A stretch of 64,000 bases of DNA from positions 1 through 64,000 of the forward strand of contig NZ_JAEIJD010000010.1 in assembly GCF_016307205.1 (NCBI RefSeq). Reading direction: 5' to 3'. A program made the position numbers and the translations under genes. Under the pieces are notes generated by a model that saw only the letters and a list, made by a program, of their open reading frames with translations, ran no database searches and was not told the DNA's origin. Below, piece by piece: positions 27,557 to 36,574 of the stretch; position 1 is the stretch's first letter, and the number at the start of each line of letters is the position of its first letter. Source of the DNA: Pontibaca salina. Lineage in GTDB: Bacteria > Pseudomonadota > Alphaproteobacteria > Rhodobacterales > Rhodobacteraceae.

Positions 27557-29107
27557 ATGTCCGACCTGATCGATGATCCCGCGCCGGGCCAGAACATGCC
27601 CGAATATACCGTCTCCGAGATTTCCGGGGCGGTGAAGCGCACGCTTGAGGGCGAATTCGGCCGCATCCGCGTACGTGGCGAGGTTGGGCGCGTGTTCCGC
27701 GCGCGTTCGGGGCATCTATATTACGACGTCAAAGATGACCGTAACGTTTTGGCCTGCACCACTTGGAAGGGCCAGATTGCGCGGCTGTCGGTCGAGCCCG
27801 AAGAGGGGCTAGAGGTCGTGGTGACCGGTCGCTTGACCGCTTTCGGCGCACAGTCGAAATACAACATGAATGTGGAGGAAGTCGCCGTCGCGGGTCAGGG
27901 CGCGCTGATGGCGTTGCTGGAAAAGCGCAAAAAGGCGCTGGCCGCTGAAGGCTTGTTCGACAAAGAGCGCAAGCGACCACTGCCGTTCCTGCCCGAGGTG
28001 ATCGGCGTCGTCACGTCGCCTTCGGGCGCGGTGATTCGCGACATTTTGCATCGGTTGCGCGAACGTTTCCCGCGCAAGGTATTGATCTGGCCGGTCGCCG
28101 TACAGGGCACCGCCTGCGCCCCCGAGGTCGCCCGCGCGATCAACGGCTTCAACGCCCTGACTCCCGGCGGCGCGCTGCCCCGGCCCGATCTGCTGATCGT
28201 GGCGCGCGGCGGCGGCTCGGTCGAGGATCTGTGGGGGTTCAACGAGGAAATTGTCGCCCGCGCCGCCGCTGCCAGTGCGATCCCGCTGATCTCGGCGGTG
28301 GGGCACGAGACCGACACAACGTTGATCGATTTTACATCGGATCACCGAGCACCGACACCAACCGCTGCCGCTGAATTGGCCGTGCCGGTGCGCCTTGATC
28401 TGCTGACACAGATCGAATCACAAGGTGGGCGCATTCGCACCGCAGCGCGCAATGGGATTGCGCGGCGGCAACAACGTCTGGCCGATCTGGCGCGCGGTTT
28501 GCCGCGGCATGACACGCTGCTTTCGGGCCCGCGTCAGCGGCTCGACATCGCCAGCGATCGCCTGCCTGCGGCGCTGATTCGCGGGGTCCAGCATCGCCGC
28601 CTACGTCTGTCAGAGCTTTCGGGCAGCTTGCGTCCGGTCACATTGGCGCGTTTGCTGGCGGCTAACCGGACCGAGTTGCAGCGACTCTCGCTGCGGCTGT
28701 CCCCTGCGCTTGAACGCGGCTTGCGCACCCGCCGGGAACTGTATGAAAACCAGTCCGCGCGCCTGCTGCCACGGACGCTGGAGGCGCAAATTACCCGCGA
28801 ACGTGTCCGGCTCGATACGCTGTCCCGGCGCCTATCGCGCTGTGGCACTACTTGGATTGAAGCGCTGCGCGGGCGTATCGAAGCGCATGATCGCCTTCTT
28901 GCCACGCTGGGATACGAGGCCACTTTGCGCCGAGGCTATGTGGTTGTGCGCGAACGCGGTAATCTGGTTACAACATGTACCGCCGCCGCACAGGCCGCGC
29001 TTTTGGAAATACAATTCGCCGACGGACGTCTTAACGTCGGGCCCCAGTCCTCACCCGCGCCCAGACCGCGTAAGACGCCGTCCCCAGAGCAGGGTTCGCT
29101 TTTTTGA
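27557..29107 (+). CDS. xseA: Exodeoxyribonuclease VII large subunit
   Basis: XseA, with XseB, degrades single-stranded DNA into oligonucleotides. The 516-residue protein has an N-terminal OB fold (about 15-110, YTVSEISGAVKRTLEGEFG), a catalytic domain with GVVTSPSGAVIRDI, ARGGGSVEDLWGFNEE and AVGHETDTTLIDFTSDHRAP, and a long helical C-terminal part rich in Arg and Leu. Length is at the upper end of normal. xseB is not adjacent. Confidence 0.96.
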   Translation: MSDLIDDPAPGQNMPEYTVSEISGAVKRTLEGEFGRIRVRGEVGRVFRARSGHLYYDVKDDRNVLACTTWKGQIARLSVEPEEGLEVVVTGRLTAFGAQSKYNMNVEEVAVAGQGALMALLEKRKKALAAEGLFDKERKRPLPFLPEVIGVVTSPSGAVIRDILHRLRERFPRKVLIWPVAVQGTACAPEVARAINGFNALTPGGALPRPDLLIVARGGGSVEDLWGFNEEIVARAAAASAIPLISAVGHETDTTLIDFTSDHRAPTPTAAAELAVPVRLDLLTQIESQGGRIRTAARNGIARRQQRLADLARGLPRHDTLLSGPRQRLDIASDRLPAALIRGVQHRRLRLSELSGSLRPVTLARLLAANRTELQRLSLRLSPALERGLRTRRELYENQSARLLPRTLEAQITRERVRLDTLSRRLSRCGTTWIEALRGRIEAHDRLLATLGYEATLRRGYVVVRERGNLVTTCTAAAQAALLEIQFADGRLNVGPQSSPAPRPRKTPSPEQGSLF

Positions 29108-29364
29108 TCAGCCGGTTTTGACTGAACGCCAGCAGAGCCGATTGAATCAGGAGCCTACTAGTATCCGACACCTTTGCCCCGCGCCATTCTGATCTGGGCA
29201 ATGACCTCAACCTCAGCGTCGAAATATAGCCCAGGCGCATTGAGAGTTTGTTTCACGCGCGTGTGAATTGGCCAATTGATCACACTTTCAACGATAATCA
29301 CCGATTACGACACTATATTCTATGTTAGGGAGGGGTGACGCGGATTTGACTACAGTCATCGGCT

Positions 29365-29760
29365 TCAGACCCCCACCTTAGGCCCATGACATAGCATTTC
29401 CTGTCCGGTATCCTCGGCTTCATAAAGCTCAAGATCGGTCGGGTCGTTCTTGAACCGCGCGATCAGTCCGCTGGAGCCTTTTGAGAAGGTCCAGCATTGA
29501 GGCGTGGGACGGTCTTCATAAACAAAACAGATTTGGCCGTTTTCCGCATACCAGAACCCTTCCTTGCAGTCGCCATCTAGGAAGGACCAGATCACCCGCT
29601 GCCCGTCCAGATAACGTTCGGCACCATAGTTCGTGCCGTGGAGCCCGTAAAAAAGCGTTTTTCCGCGGGTGTAGCTGTCGAAGCTCTCGGCGCTCATCGC
29701 GGTTTGCGCCGCCGCGGGGGCCGCGAGGAGGAAAAGTGGAATCAGGGCGACTTTCAACAT
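29365..29760 (-). CDS. Periplasmic hypothetical protein
   Basis: ATG 29760 gives 131 residues with a signal peptide (MLKVALIPLFLLAAPAAAQ) and a compact domain that includes QRVIWSFLDGDCKEGFWYAE, NGQICFVYED and PQCWTFSKG, with four cysteines that could form two disulphides. I do not know a named family for certain; the pattern of W/Y-rich short strands is common among secreted roseobacterial proteins. The frame is open well past 29760, but the upstream part has low plausibility and the signal peptide fixes the start. Divergent from the fds-like gene. Confidence 0.7.
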   Translation of the reverse strand: MLKVALIPLFLLAAPAAAQTAMSAESFDSYTRGKTLFYGLHGTNYGAERYLDGQRVIWSFLDGDCKEGFWYAENGQICFVYEDRPTPQCWTFSKGSSGLIARFKNDPTDLELYEAEDTGQEMLCHGPKVGV

Positions 29761-29915
29761 GTACCGATCCTTGCAGAATAAGGCCTCACGAGCCATAGAG
29801 CCGAGGGGGGTGGGCTGAAATAGAGGAGACAATTCCAGAAATCCTTCGTTTTCAGCCTGACGCCGCCGTTTATTGAAGCTATAAGCCGAGGCGAAGCAAA
29901 TAAGGGGGCAACCAA

Positions 29916-31601
29916 ATGGGTGCGCTGACAGAGCAAGGGGTTTGGAAATCTGGTCGCGGGAAAGGGCGGCATACGCCAAAGGGGAGGCAGCTTGAAGATG
30001 CGGCACTGAGCGAGGTTCGCACGCTTTTAGGCGATGCGCCACGGCGCCGCGATCTGCTGATCGAGTATCTGCATTTAATTCAGGACAAGTATAATCATTT
30101 GTCGGCTGCGCATATGCGTGCGCTGGCGGAAGAAATGCGCCTTCCGATGGTCGAGGTCTGGGAAGTCGCCAGTTTCTACGCCCATTTCGACCTGGTGAAA
30201 GAGGATGAAACGCCGCCGCCCGCATTGACCATTCGGGTCTGCGATTCGCTGGCTTGCGAACTGGCGGGTGCGCAGGAATTGCAAGCGGCGCTGGAGCAAG
30301 GGCTGGATGCGGATCAGGTCCGGGTGCTGCGCGCGCCCTGCATGGGCCGCTGCGATACCGCGCCGGTATTGGAATTGGGCCACAACCACATTGACTATGC
30401 GACGCCGGAAAAGGTGCGCGAAGCGATCGCGGCGAACGACACGCATGCAGATATTCCCGATTACGAGACACTGGAGGCCTACAGGGCTGAAGGTGGCTAC
30501 GAGGCGCTGAAGCGCCTGCGTAAAGATGGCGATTGGGAGCAGGTGCAGCAGTCGATGCTGGATGCAGGCTTGCGCGGCCTTGGCGGCGCCGGCTTCCCTT
30601 CGGGGCGGAAATGGGGCTTCGTGCGCGCCGAAGAAGGCCCACGCTATCTGGCCGTGAATGGAGATGAGGGCGAACCGGGCACGTTCAAGGATCGTTACTA
30701 TCTTGAGCGGACGCCGCATCTGTTCCTCGAAGGTATGCTGATTGCTGCTTGGGCGGTCGAAGCCGAGACCTGTTTCATCTACATGCGCGACGAATATCCG
30801 GCGGTGCTGGAAATCCTGCGCCGCGAAATTGCCGGGCTGGAAGCCGCCGGAATCGTCGAGCCCGGATATATCGACATGCGCCGGGGCGCCGGTGCCTATA
30901 TCTGCGGCGAAGAAAGCGCGATGATCGAAAGCATCGAAGGCAAGCGCGGTCTGCCGCGTCACCGCCCGCCCTATGTTGCCCAGGTCGGTGTGTTCGACCG
31001 GCCAACGCTGGTACACAATATCGAGACGCTGCATTGGGTTGCGCGTATTTGCCGCGAAGGTCCCGAGATTCTGAGCTCGGTCGAAAAGAACGGGCGCAAG
31101 GGGCTGCGCAGCTTCTCGGTGTCTGGCCGGGTGGCTAAGCCGGGCGTCTATCTGTTGCCTGCAGGCAGCACGATGAACGACATCATCGAGGCCGCCGGCG
31201 GCATGCTCGAAGGCCACGCGTTCAAGGCGTATCAGCCGGGCGGTCCCTCGGCCGGTCTTCTGCCTGCGTCGATGGGCGACATCCCGATGGACTTCGACGT
31301 GCTTCAAGAACATGGCTCGTTTATCGGATCTGCGGCCATCGTGGTGTTGTCGGATAAAGACAGCGCGCGCGACGCTGCCCTTAACATGCTGCGGTTCTTC
31401 GAGGACGAAAGCTGCGGCCAGTGCACACCCTGTCGGGTTGGCTGCGAAAAGGCGGTCAAGCTGATGCAGGCGGACCGGTGGGACGAGACCCTTCTGGAAG
31501 AGATGTGCCAGGTTATGGTCGATGCCAGCATCTGCGGTCTGGGTCAGGCCGCCCCCAACCCGATCCGGTTGGTGATGAAGCACTTCCCTGAAGAAGTTTA
31601 A
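29916..31601 (+). CDS. NuoE-NuoF fusion, NAD-linked formate dehydrogenase beta/gamma type (FdsGB-like)
   Basis: This 561-residue protein joins a NuoE-like part (residues 20-150; 2Fe-2S cysteines in CDSLAC and APCMGRCDTAP) to a NuoF-like diaphorase (residues about 190-560): FMN/NAD loop LRGLGGAGFPSGRKWGF, GDEGEPGTFKDR, and the 4Fe-4S motif CGQCTPCRVGC. Such fusions are usually the NAD-reducing part of soluble formate dehydrogenase. The molybdopterin subunit gene fdsA, expected next, is absent; ftsY follows. The partner must lie elsewhere, or the protein works in another complex. The start MGALTEQGVWKSGRGKGRH could also be a little later. Confidence 0.85.
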   Translation: MGALTEQGVWKSGRGKGRHTPKGRQLEDAALSEVRTLLGDAPRRRDLLIEYLHLIQDKYNHLSAAHMRALAEEMRLPMVEVWEVASFYAHFDLVKEDETPPPALTIRVCDSLACELAGAQELQAALEQGLDADQVRVLRAPCMGRCDTAPVLELGHNHIDYATPEKVREAIAANDTHADIPDYETLEAYRAEGGYEALKRLRKDGDWEQVQQSMLDAGLRGLGGAGFPSGRKWGFVRAEEGPRYLAVNGDEGEPGTFKDRYYLERTPHLFLEGMLIAAWAVEAETCFIYMRDEYPAVLEILRREIAGLEAAGIVEPGYIDMRRGAGAYICGEESAMIESIEGKRGLPRHRPPYVAQVGVFDRPTLVHNIETLHWVARICREGPEILSSVEKNGRKGLRSFSVSGRVAKPGVYLLPAGSTMNDIIEAAGGMLEGHAFKAYQPGGPSAGLLPASMGDIPMDFDVLQEHGSFIGSAAIVVLSDKDSARDAALNMLRFFEDESCGQCTPCRVGCEKAVKLMQADRWDETLLEEMCQVMVDASICGLGQAAPNPIRLVMKHFPEEV

Positions 31602-31729
31602 GCATCGTCGATGCGTTCTCTGCGTCCGCCTTTACCGGCGGGCGCAGGGCAATCAGTGCAATAGCGGCCCGGCTCTTCCAAAACTGGCCGTTCCGCACTA
31701 GGTCATGAGGAGCAATTGCGAGGATCCAC

Positions 31730-33001
31730 ATGACGTTTTTCAGTAAACTCAAGGATAGGCTGTTCAAATCTTCTTCCCGTCTGGAAGAGGGGCTGGACGC
31801 CATCGTGCAGGAAGGCGCGCAGGACGAGCCGCAAGAGGTGCCGCCAGGTCCGGACACGGCGCCGCAGCCCGAACCGATACCGCTTCCTGAAACGCCGCAA
31901 GAGGTGCCGTCACCGGAGCCGACACCGTTGCCGGATCCCGAGCCGATGCCGCAACCGGTGCCCGACCCCGATCCTCTGCCCGATCCCGAGACAATACCCG
32001 CGCCCGGTCCCGATCATATGCCGGCACCCGAACCGGAGCAGGTGCCTGATCCGGACCTTCCCGGGTCTAGCCCCGAACCTCTGCCGATTCCGCCCGGACC
32101 ATCCGAAGTCCCGCAACCGGGCGGGCTGCTCAATCGTCTGCTGCGCCGCGGCGCCAAGCCGGTTGCACGCCGGACATTAGACGACGCGATGCTGGAACAG
32201 CTGGAGGAGTTGCTGATCACAGCGGATATGGGGGTTGATACGGCGCTGCGCGTTACCGCCAATATGGCCGAAGGGCGGCTGGGCAACAAGCTGTCGACCG
32301 ATGAGATCAAAACCCTCTTGGCCGACGAGATCACCCGTATCATGGAGCCTGTGGCCCGCCCCATGCCGCTTTATCCCAAGCGACCGCAGGTCGTTCTGGT
32401 GGTCGGGGTGAACGGCTCGGGCAAGACCACGACCATCGGCAAGCTGGCCAGCCAGTTCAAGGCAGCCGGCAAATCGGTGGTGATCGCGGCCGGCGACACA
32501 TTCCGGGCAGCGGCGGTCGAGCAGCTACAGGTGTGGGGAGACCGCGCCGGCGTGCCGGTGCTGACCGCGCCCGAAGGATCGGACCCGGCCAGCCTTGCCT
32601 TTGACGCGATGGCAAAGGCCGAGGCGGACGGGGCCGACCTGCTGATGATCGACACCGCGGGCCGGTTGCAAAATCGCGCCGACCTGATGGAAGAACTGGC
32701 CAAGATCGTGCGTGTGATCCGCAAGAAGGACGAGACCGCACCCCATAACACGTTGCTGGTGCTGGATGCCACAACCGGGCAAAATGCGTTGAACCAGGTG
32801 GAGATCTTCCGCAAGATTTCCGATGTTTCGGGTTTGGTCATGACCAAGCTGGACGGGACCGCCCGCGGTGGAGTCCTTGTGGCGCTTGCCGACAAGTTCG
32901 GCCTGCCGATTCATGCCATCGGTGTGGGCGAGCAGATCGACGATCTGGCCCCTTTCGAGCCCGCCGAATTCGCCGCCGCCCTGACCGGAAAAGAGCCATA
33001 G
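31730..33001 (+). CDS. ftsY: Signal recognition particle receptor FtsY
   Basis: FtsY is the SRP receptor GTPase that delivers ribosomes to the translocon. The C-terminal NG domain (about 130-423) shows GVNGSGKTTTIGKLA (P loop), DTFRAAAVEQL, DTAGRLQNRADLMEEL and TKLDGTARGG. The N-terminal A region (residues 20-125) is unusual: a long acidic proline-rich stretch with repeated P-x-P, P-D-P and P-E-P units replaces the usual mixed acidic domain. Start MTFFSKLKDRLFKSSSRLEE carries the expected amphipathic lipid-binding helix. Confidence 0.96.
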   Translation: MTFFSKLKDRLFKSSSRLEEGLDAIVQEGAQDEPQEVPPGPDTAPQPEPIPLPETPQEVPSPEPTPLPDPEPMPQPVPDPDPLPDPETIPAPGPDHMPAPEPEQVPDPDLPGSSPEPLPIPPGPSEVPQPGGLLNRLLRRGAKPVARRTLDDAMLEQLEELLITADMGVDTALRVTANMAEGRLGNKLSTDEIKTLLADEITRIMEPVARPMPLYPKRPQVVLVVGVNGSGKTTTIGKLASQFKAAGKSVVIAAGDTFRAAAVEQLQVWGDRAGVPVLTAPEGSDPASLAFDAMAKAEADGADLLMIDTAGRLQNRADLMEELAKIVRVIRKKDETAPHNTLLVLDATTGQNALNQVEIFRKISDVSGLVMTKLDGTARGGVLVALADKFGLPIHAIGVGEQIDDLAPFEPAEFAAALTGKEP

Positions 33002-33196
33002 TGCTTTCTTATAATCATTTAGCCCTTCGCTGTGGCCTGAGGGGCTTGCCGGCGGACCCAAGCGCCGCCGTCGAAAGCTCGGCGGCCTTTACAGCGTTGA
33101 TCTACTGGCCGACACTCAAGGAAATCGCCAAATTGCGGCGATGGCCGTGATCGCCGCAGTGGCGATGATAGTGAAACTGGGCGAATAGGAGCATCA

Positions 33197-33826
33197 ATGA
33201 CACAACAAGACAGCCCCACTCCCGAGCGGCGCAAGGTCAACCCGATCTTGAAACAGCTTCTGGAACTGGGCCCACCGCTGGTTTTCTTTCTGATCTATCT
33301 CACGATTCGTGACGAGACTTATACCCTGTGGGGCAGGGATTATTCCGGCTTTATCGTGGCTACGGTGGCCTTCATTCCGATTCTGCTGGGGGCGATGGTG
33401 ATATTGTGGGCGCTGACGGGGCGGCTGAGCCGGATGCAGATCCTGACTGCGTTTTTGGTGATCTTTTTCGGAGGGTTGACCGCCTGGTTCAACGACGAGC
33501 GGTTCTTCAAAATGAAAACCACCATCGTTTATGGGCTGTTCGCTGGTGTATTGGGGCTGGGATTGCTGCGCCGGCAATCGTGGCTGGCCTATGTCATGGA
33601 CGAGATGATGCCGATGCAGCACGAGGGCTGGATGATCCTGACGCGGCGGTTGTGTCTGGGCTTTGCGCTGCTCGCTGTCGGGAATGAGTTGGTGTGGCGG
33701 ACCATGTCCACGGACCTTTGGGTGAAGGTCGAAACTTTCGGCTTTCCGGTGGCGCTGTTTGCCTTCCTGTGGTGGCAGATCATCGCTTTGCAGCCTTATA
33801 TGATCGAGCCAAACGACGATTTGTGA
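33197..33826 (+). CDS. ispZ: Intracellular septation protein A (YciB/IspZ family)
   Basis: A 209-residue inner-membrane protein with five or six helices and the family words KQLLELGPPLVFFLIY, KPTI-like KMKTTIVYGLFAG and NELVWRTMSTDLWVKVETFG. Members affect septation and envelope integrity. ftsY and ispZ are neighbours in many alphaproteobacteria. The 195-bp gap from ftsY contains a short in-frame stretch (ending TGA near 33150) that might be a gene remnant. The name yciB is also used. Confidence 0.93.
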   Translation: MTQQDSPTPERRKVNPILKQLLELGPPLVFFLIYLTIRDETYTLWGRDYSGFIVATVAFIPILLGAMVILWALTGRLSRMQILTAFLVIFFGGLTAWFNDERFFKMKTTIVYGLFAGVLGLGLLRRQSWLAYVMDEMMPMQHEGWMILTRRLCLGFALLAVGNELVWRTMSTDLWVKVETFGFPVALFAFLWWQIIALQPYMIEPNDDL

Positions 33827-33933
33827 GGCCAAGAGCGGTGGCCAGCCCCCGTACCCCCGGGGTACTTCCTACCAGAAAGAAGCAGGGGCGTGGCGCTTGA
33901 CCGGCGCGCACCATGTGCGGTAAAAAGCACAGC

Positions 33934-33990
33934 ATCGTGGCGATTTGTTACCGGATTGCGGGCCACGTAAAACGAACCGCTAAAAGGTCA
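33934..33990 (+). promoter_or_regulatory. SAM-II riboswitch
   Basis: The segment reads GCGATTTGTTACCGGATTGC, then GGCCACGTAAAACGAACCGC and TAAAAGG, which matches the conserved SAM-II (metA leader) aptamer: GATTTG, CCGG-TTGC, GCCACG-T-AAAC and GCTAAAA in the right order and spacing for the H-type pseudoknot. SAM binding in this class usually lowers expression of methionine genes. It is located 80-130 bp before metZ and is followed at once by a terminator hairpin. Annotated by motif reading; a covariance-model scan was not run. Confidence 0.92.
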
Positions 33991-33999
33991 GGATGAAAG

Positions 34000-34033
34000 A
34001 CCCCTTTCGCTTGGCCGCGTTCGGGGTTTTTTT
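34000..34033 (+). terminator. Terminator hairpin in the metZ leader
   Basis: ACCCC...CGC pairs with GCG...GGGGT and is followed by an 8-T run. Placed 10 nt after the SAM-II aptamer and before the metZ start, it suggests that the riboswitch can act by premature termination. Confidence 0.8.
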
Positions 34034-34067
34034 GTTGCGCCGGTGCAGTCCGGTGCGGAGGATCATG

Positions 34068-35264
34068 ATGAATGACGACTGGAAGGCCCGCACACGGGCG
34101 GTGCATGGCGGTATTCGCCGCAGCCAATATGGCGAGCTGAGCGAGGCGATCTTTCTCACGCAGGGATTTGCCTATGACAGCGCCGAAGCCGCCGAAGCGC
34201 GGTTCATTTCGGCAGGCGAAGATGAATTCATTTATGCCCGTTACGGTAACCCCACCGTGCGCGTATTCGAGGACCGGATTGCGGCGATCGAGGGGGCTGA
34301 AGATGCCTTTGCCACAGCCAGCGGCATGGCTGCGGTCAGCGGTGCGCTGCTGGCTATGCTGAAAACCGGCGATCACGTGGTGGCTTCACGGGCGTTGTTC
34401 GGCTCTTGTCTTTATGTGCTGGAGGAAGTGCTTGCCCGTTACGGCGTCGAAGTCACTTTTGTCGATGGCACCGATCTGGCGCAATGGCGCGCGGCGCTGC
34501 GCCCGGAGACCGCGGCTGTGTTTTTCGAATCGGTTTCGAATCCGACATTAGAGGTGATCGATATTGCCGCCGTATCCGATTTGGCGCATGCGGTTGGTGC
34601 CACGGTGGTGGTGGATAATGTCTTTGCCACGCCGGTATTTTCCAATGCTATCGCGCTGGGGGCGGATGTGGTGATCTATTCCGCCACCAAACATATCGAT
34701 GGCCAAGGACGTACGCTGGGTGGTGTCGTTCTGGGGCAGCGCGATTTCATCCGAAAGACCGTTGAACCCTTTATGAAGCACACGGGTGGTGCGATGAGCC
34801 CGTTTACCGCATGGGTCATGCTCAAGGGGTTGGAAACAATGGATCTACGGGTGCGGGCACAGGCGGCCAGTGCGCTGGCCATCGCCGAAGCCCTTCAGGG
34901 CAAGGCGGGGCTGGCGCGGATAATCTATCCGGGTCTCGCGGACCATGCCCAGTACGGGCTATGCATGGCCCAGATGGGGCAGGGCGGCACCGTGCTGGCA
35001 CTGGATCTTGAAGGGGGCAGGCAAGCGGCATTCGCCTTTATCAACGCGCTACAAATTCCGACGATCTCGAATAACCTGGGTGATGCCAAGTCCATCATTA
35101 CGCATCCCGCGACTACCACGCATCAGCGCCTTTCCGACGCTGACAAGCAGCATCTCGGGATCACTCCGGGCCTCGTGCGCCTATCGGTCGGGATCGAAGA
35201 TCTGGCGGATCTAATGGCGGATATAAGTCAAGCGCTTGAAGTTGCCCGGGACAGTGTTTCGTGA
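34068..35264 (+). CDS. metZ: O-succinylhomoserine sulfhydrylase
   Basis: MetZ makes homocysteine from O-succinylhomoserine and sulphide, feeding methionine synthesis. The 398-residue PLP enzyme has the Cys/Met-metabolism fold: YARYGNPTVRVFEDRIA, the Lys of the cofactor in YSATKHIDGQGRTLGG, and the C-terminal VRLSVGIEDLADL. Two starts fit, ATG 34065 and ATG 34068; the latter is better spaced (6 bp) from GGAGG at 34057-34061. The SAM-II riboswitch upstream confirms its place in methionine metabolism. A frame open from 33993 lies inside the leader terminator and is not a start. Confidence 0.96.
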   Translation: MNDDWKARTRAVHGGIRRSQYGELSEAIFLTQGFAYDSAEAAEARFISAGEDEFIYARYGNPTVRVFEDRIAAIEGAEDAFATASGMAAVSGALLAMLKTGDHVVASRALFGSCLYVLEEVLARYGVEVTFVDGTDLAQWRAALRPETAAVFFESVSNPTLEVIDIAAVSDLAHAVGATVVVDNVFATPVFSNAIALGADVVIYSATKHIDGQGRTLGGVVLGQRDFIRKTVEPFMKHTGGAMSPFTAWVMLKGLETMDLRVRAQAASALAIAEALQGKAGLARIIYPGLADHAQYGLCMAQMGQGGTVLALDLEGGRQAAFAFINALQIPTISNNLGDAKSIITHPATTTHQRLSDADKQHLGITPGLVRLSVGIEDLADLMADISQALEVARDSVS

Positions 35265-35359
35265 GCCAGCAGAGGCTTGACAGCTGATGAAAGGAAAGTC
35301 GTGGCAATATGCGCCGCGATTTACTACATAGCGTGTTAAATACGACAAGGGGATTTTCG

Positions 35360-36463
35360 ATGAACGTCCATAATCCAGTTTTGGACCGCACGCCGGCCCA
35401 GGATGAAGCCGAAGAAGCACTGCATCTGCTGCGCACATGGGCAAAGACTGCGACGCCGGAAGATATCACCGGACTTGATCCAGCGCTCGCGCGCCTGATT
35501 CAGGATGACAACAAGATCGGCTACCCGTCGTTTTCGCGGGATTATCCGGCCGATTTTACCGTCGATCCCGATTATCGCCGGGGGTTGCCTGATTTGCAAA
35601 ACGGCCCGTCCAGCCTGATTCTTGGGGCGCGCCAGCAGATCCAGCACGTGGGGATTTCCAATTTTCGCCTGCCAATCCGGTTTCACCGGCGCGATAGCGA
35701 TGACCTGACGCTGGAAACTTCGGTAACCGGCACCGTCAGCCTAGAGGCTGAAAAGAAGGGCATCAATATGTCCCGTATTATGCGCAGCTTCTATGTGCAT
35801 AGCGAACGCACCTTCAGCTTTGAAGTGATTGAGGCGGTGCTAGACGACTACAAGGCCGATCTTGAAAGTCTGGATGCCCGTATTCAGATGCGGTTTTCGT
35901 TCCCGGTGAAGCTGGACAGCCTTCGCTCGGGGCTGTCGGGTTATCAGTACTATGATATCGCGCTGGAACTGATCGAAAGTGGCGGTGTCCGGCAGAAAAT
36001 CATGCATTTGGATTACGTCTATTCCTCGACCTGTCCATGTTCACTGGAGTTGTCGGAACATGCCCGTGAAACGCGGGGCCAGTTGGCTACGCCGCATTCG
36101 CAGCGATCAGTTGCGCGGGTCTCCGTCGCGCTGGAGCCGGGGGGAACTTGCCTTTGGTTCGAGGATTTGATCGAAGCCTGCCGCCGGGCGGTGCCCACCG
36201 AAACACAGGTGATGGTCAAACGAGAGGACGAGCAGGCCTTCGCCGAACTGAATGCCGCCCATCCGATCTTTGTCGAGGATGCAGCGCGCCTGTTTTGTGA
36301 ACAGTTGCAGAAAGACCCCCGTATTGGCGATTTTCGCATCATCGCCAGCCATCAGGAAAGCCTGCATAGCCATGACGCGGTCAGCATGCTGGTCCATGGC
36401 GAGACCTTCGATTCTGGGAGTATCGATCCCAAGCTGTTCTCGACATTATTCCACGTCGGCTAG
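35360..36463 (+). CDS. folE2: GTP cyclohydrolase I, type IB (FolE2)
   Basis: FolE2 converts GTP to dihydroneopterin triphosphate, the first step of folate synthesis, and is the metal-flexible alternative to zinc-dependent FolE. The 367-residue protein contains QHVGISNFRLPI, KGINMSRIMRSFY and YSSTCPCSLELSEHA with the metal-binding Cys. ATG 35360 (MNVHNPVLDRTP) is the likely start. Its downstream partners folB and folP are 11-13 kb away in this same window. No Zur site was recognised in front of it. Confidence 0.95.
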   Translation: MNVHNPVLDRTPAQDEAEEALHLLRTWAKTATPEDITGLDPALARLIQDDNKIGYPSFSRDYPADFTVDPDYRRGLPDLQNGPSSLILGARQQIQHVGISNFRLPIRFHRRDSDDLTLETSVTGTVSLEAEKKGINMSRIMRSFYVHSERTFSFEVIEAVLDDYKADLESLDARIQMRFSFPVKLDSLRSGLSGYQYYDIALELIESGGVRQKIMHLDYVYSSTCPCSLELSEHARETRGQLATPHSQRSVARVSVALEPGGTCLWFEDLIEACRRAVPTETQVMVKREDEQAFAELNAAHPIFVEDAARLFCEQLQKDPRIGDFRIIASHQESLHSHDAVSMLVHGETFDSGSIDPKLFSTLFHVG

Positions 36464-36493
36464 CGCGTCAGCCAAGGCCGGTAACAAAAGGTG

Positions 36494-36510
36494 ATGCTGC
36501 GGCGCAGCAT
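36494..36510 (+). terminator. Possible hairpin after folE2
   Basis: ATGCTGC-GGC-GCAGCAT forms a 7-bp stem 30 bp after the folE2 stop. Only a weak T-containing tail follows, so it may be a terminator or incidental. Confidence 0.35.
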
Positions 36511-36574
36511 TGTTCTGGCGATGTCATAGTTCCGTGCTAAGATATAGGAAACCGGATGGCCCGGCAGGAACTAG

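Noticed and set aside
29365..30642. A 425-codon minus-strand frame
   Set aside because: A signal peptide at 29760 fixes the real start; the upstream part is antisense to the start of the diaphorase gene and looks non-biological.
30075..31583. A 502-codon minus-strand frame opposite the diaphorase gene
   Set aside because: It is the antisense shadow of a well-recognised enzyme; long antisense frames are common in GC-rich DNA.
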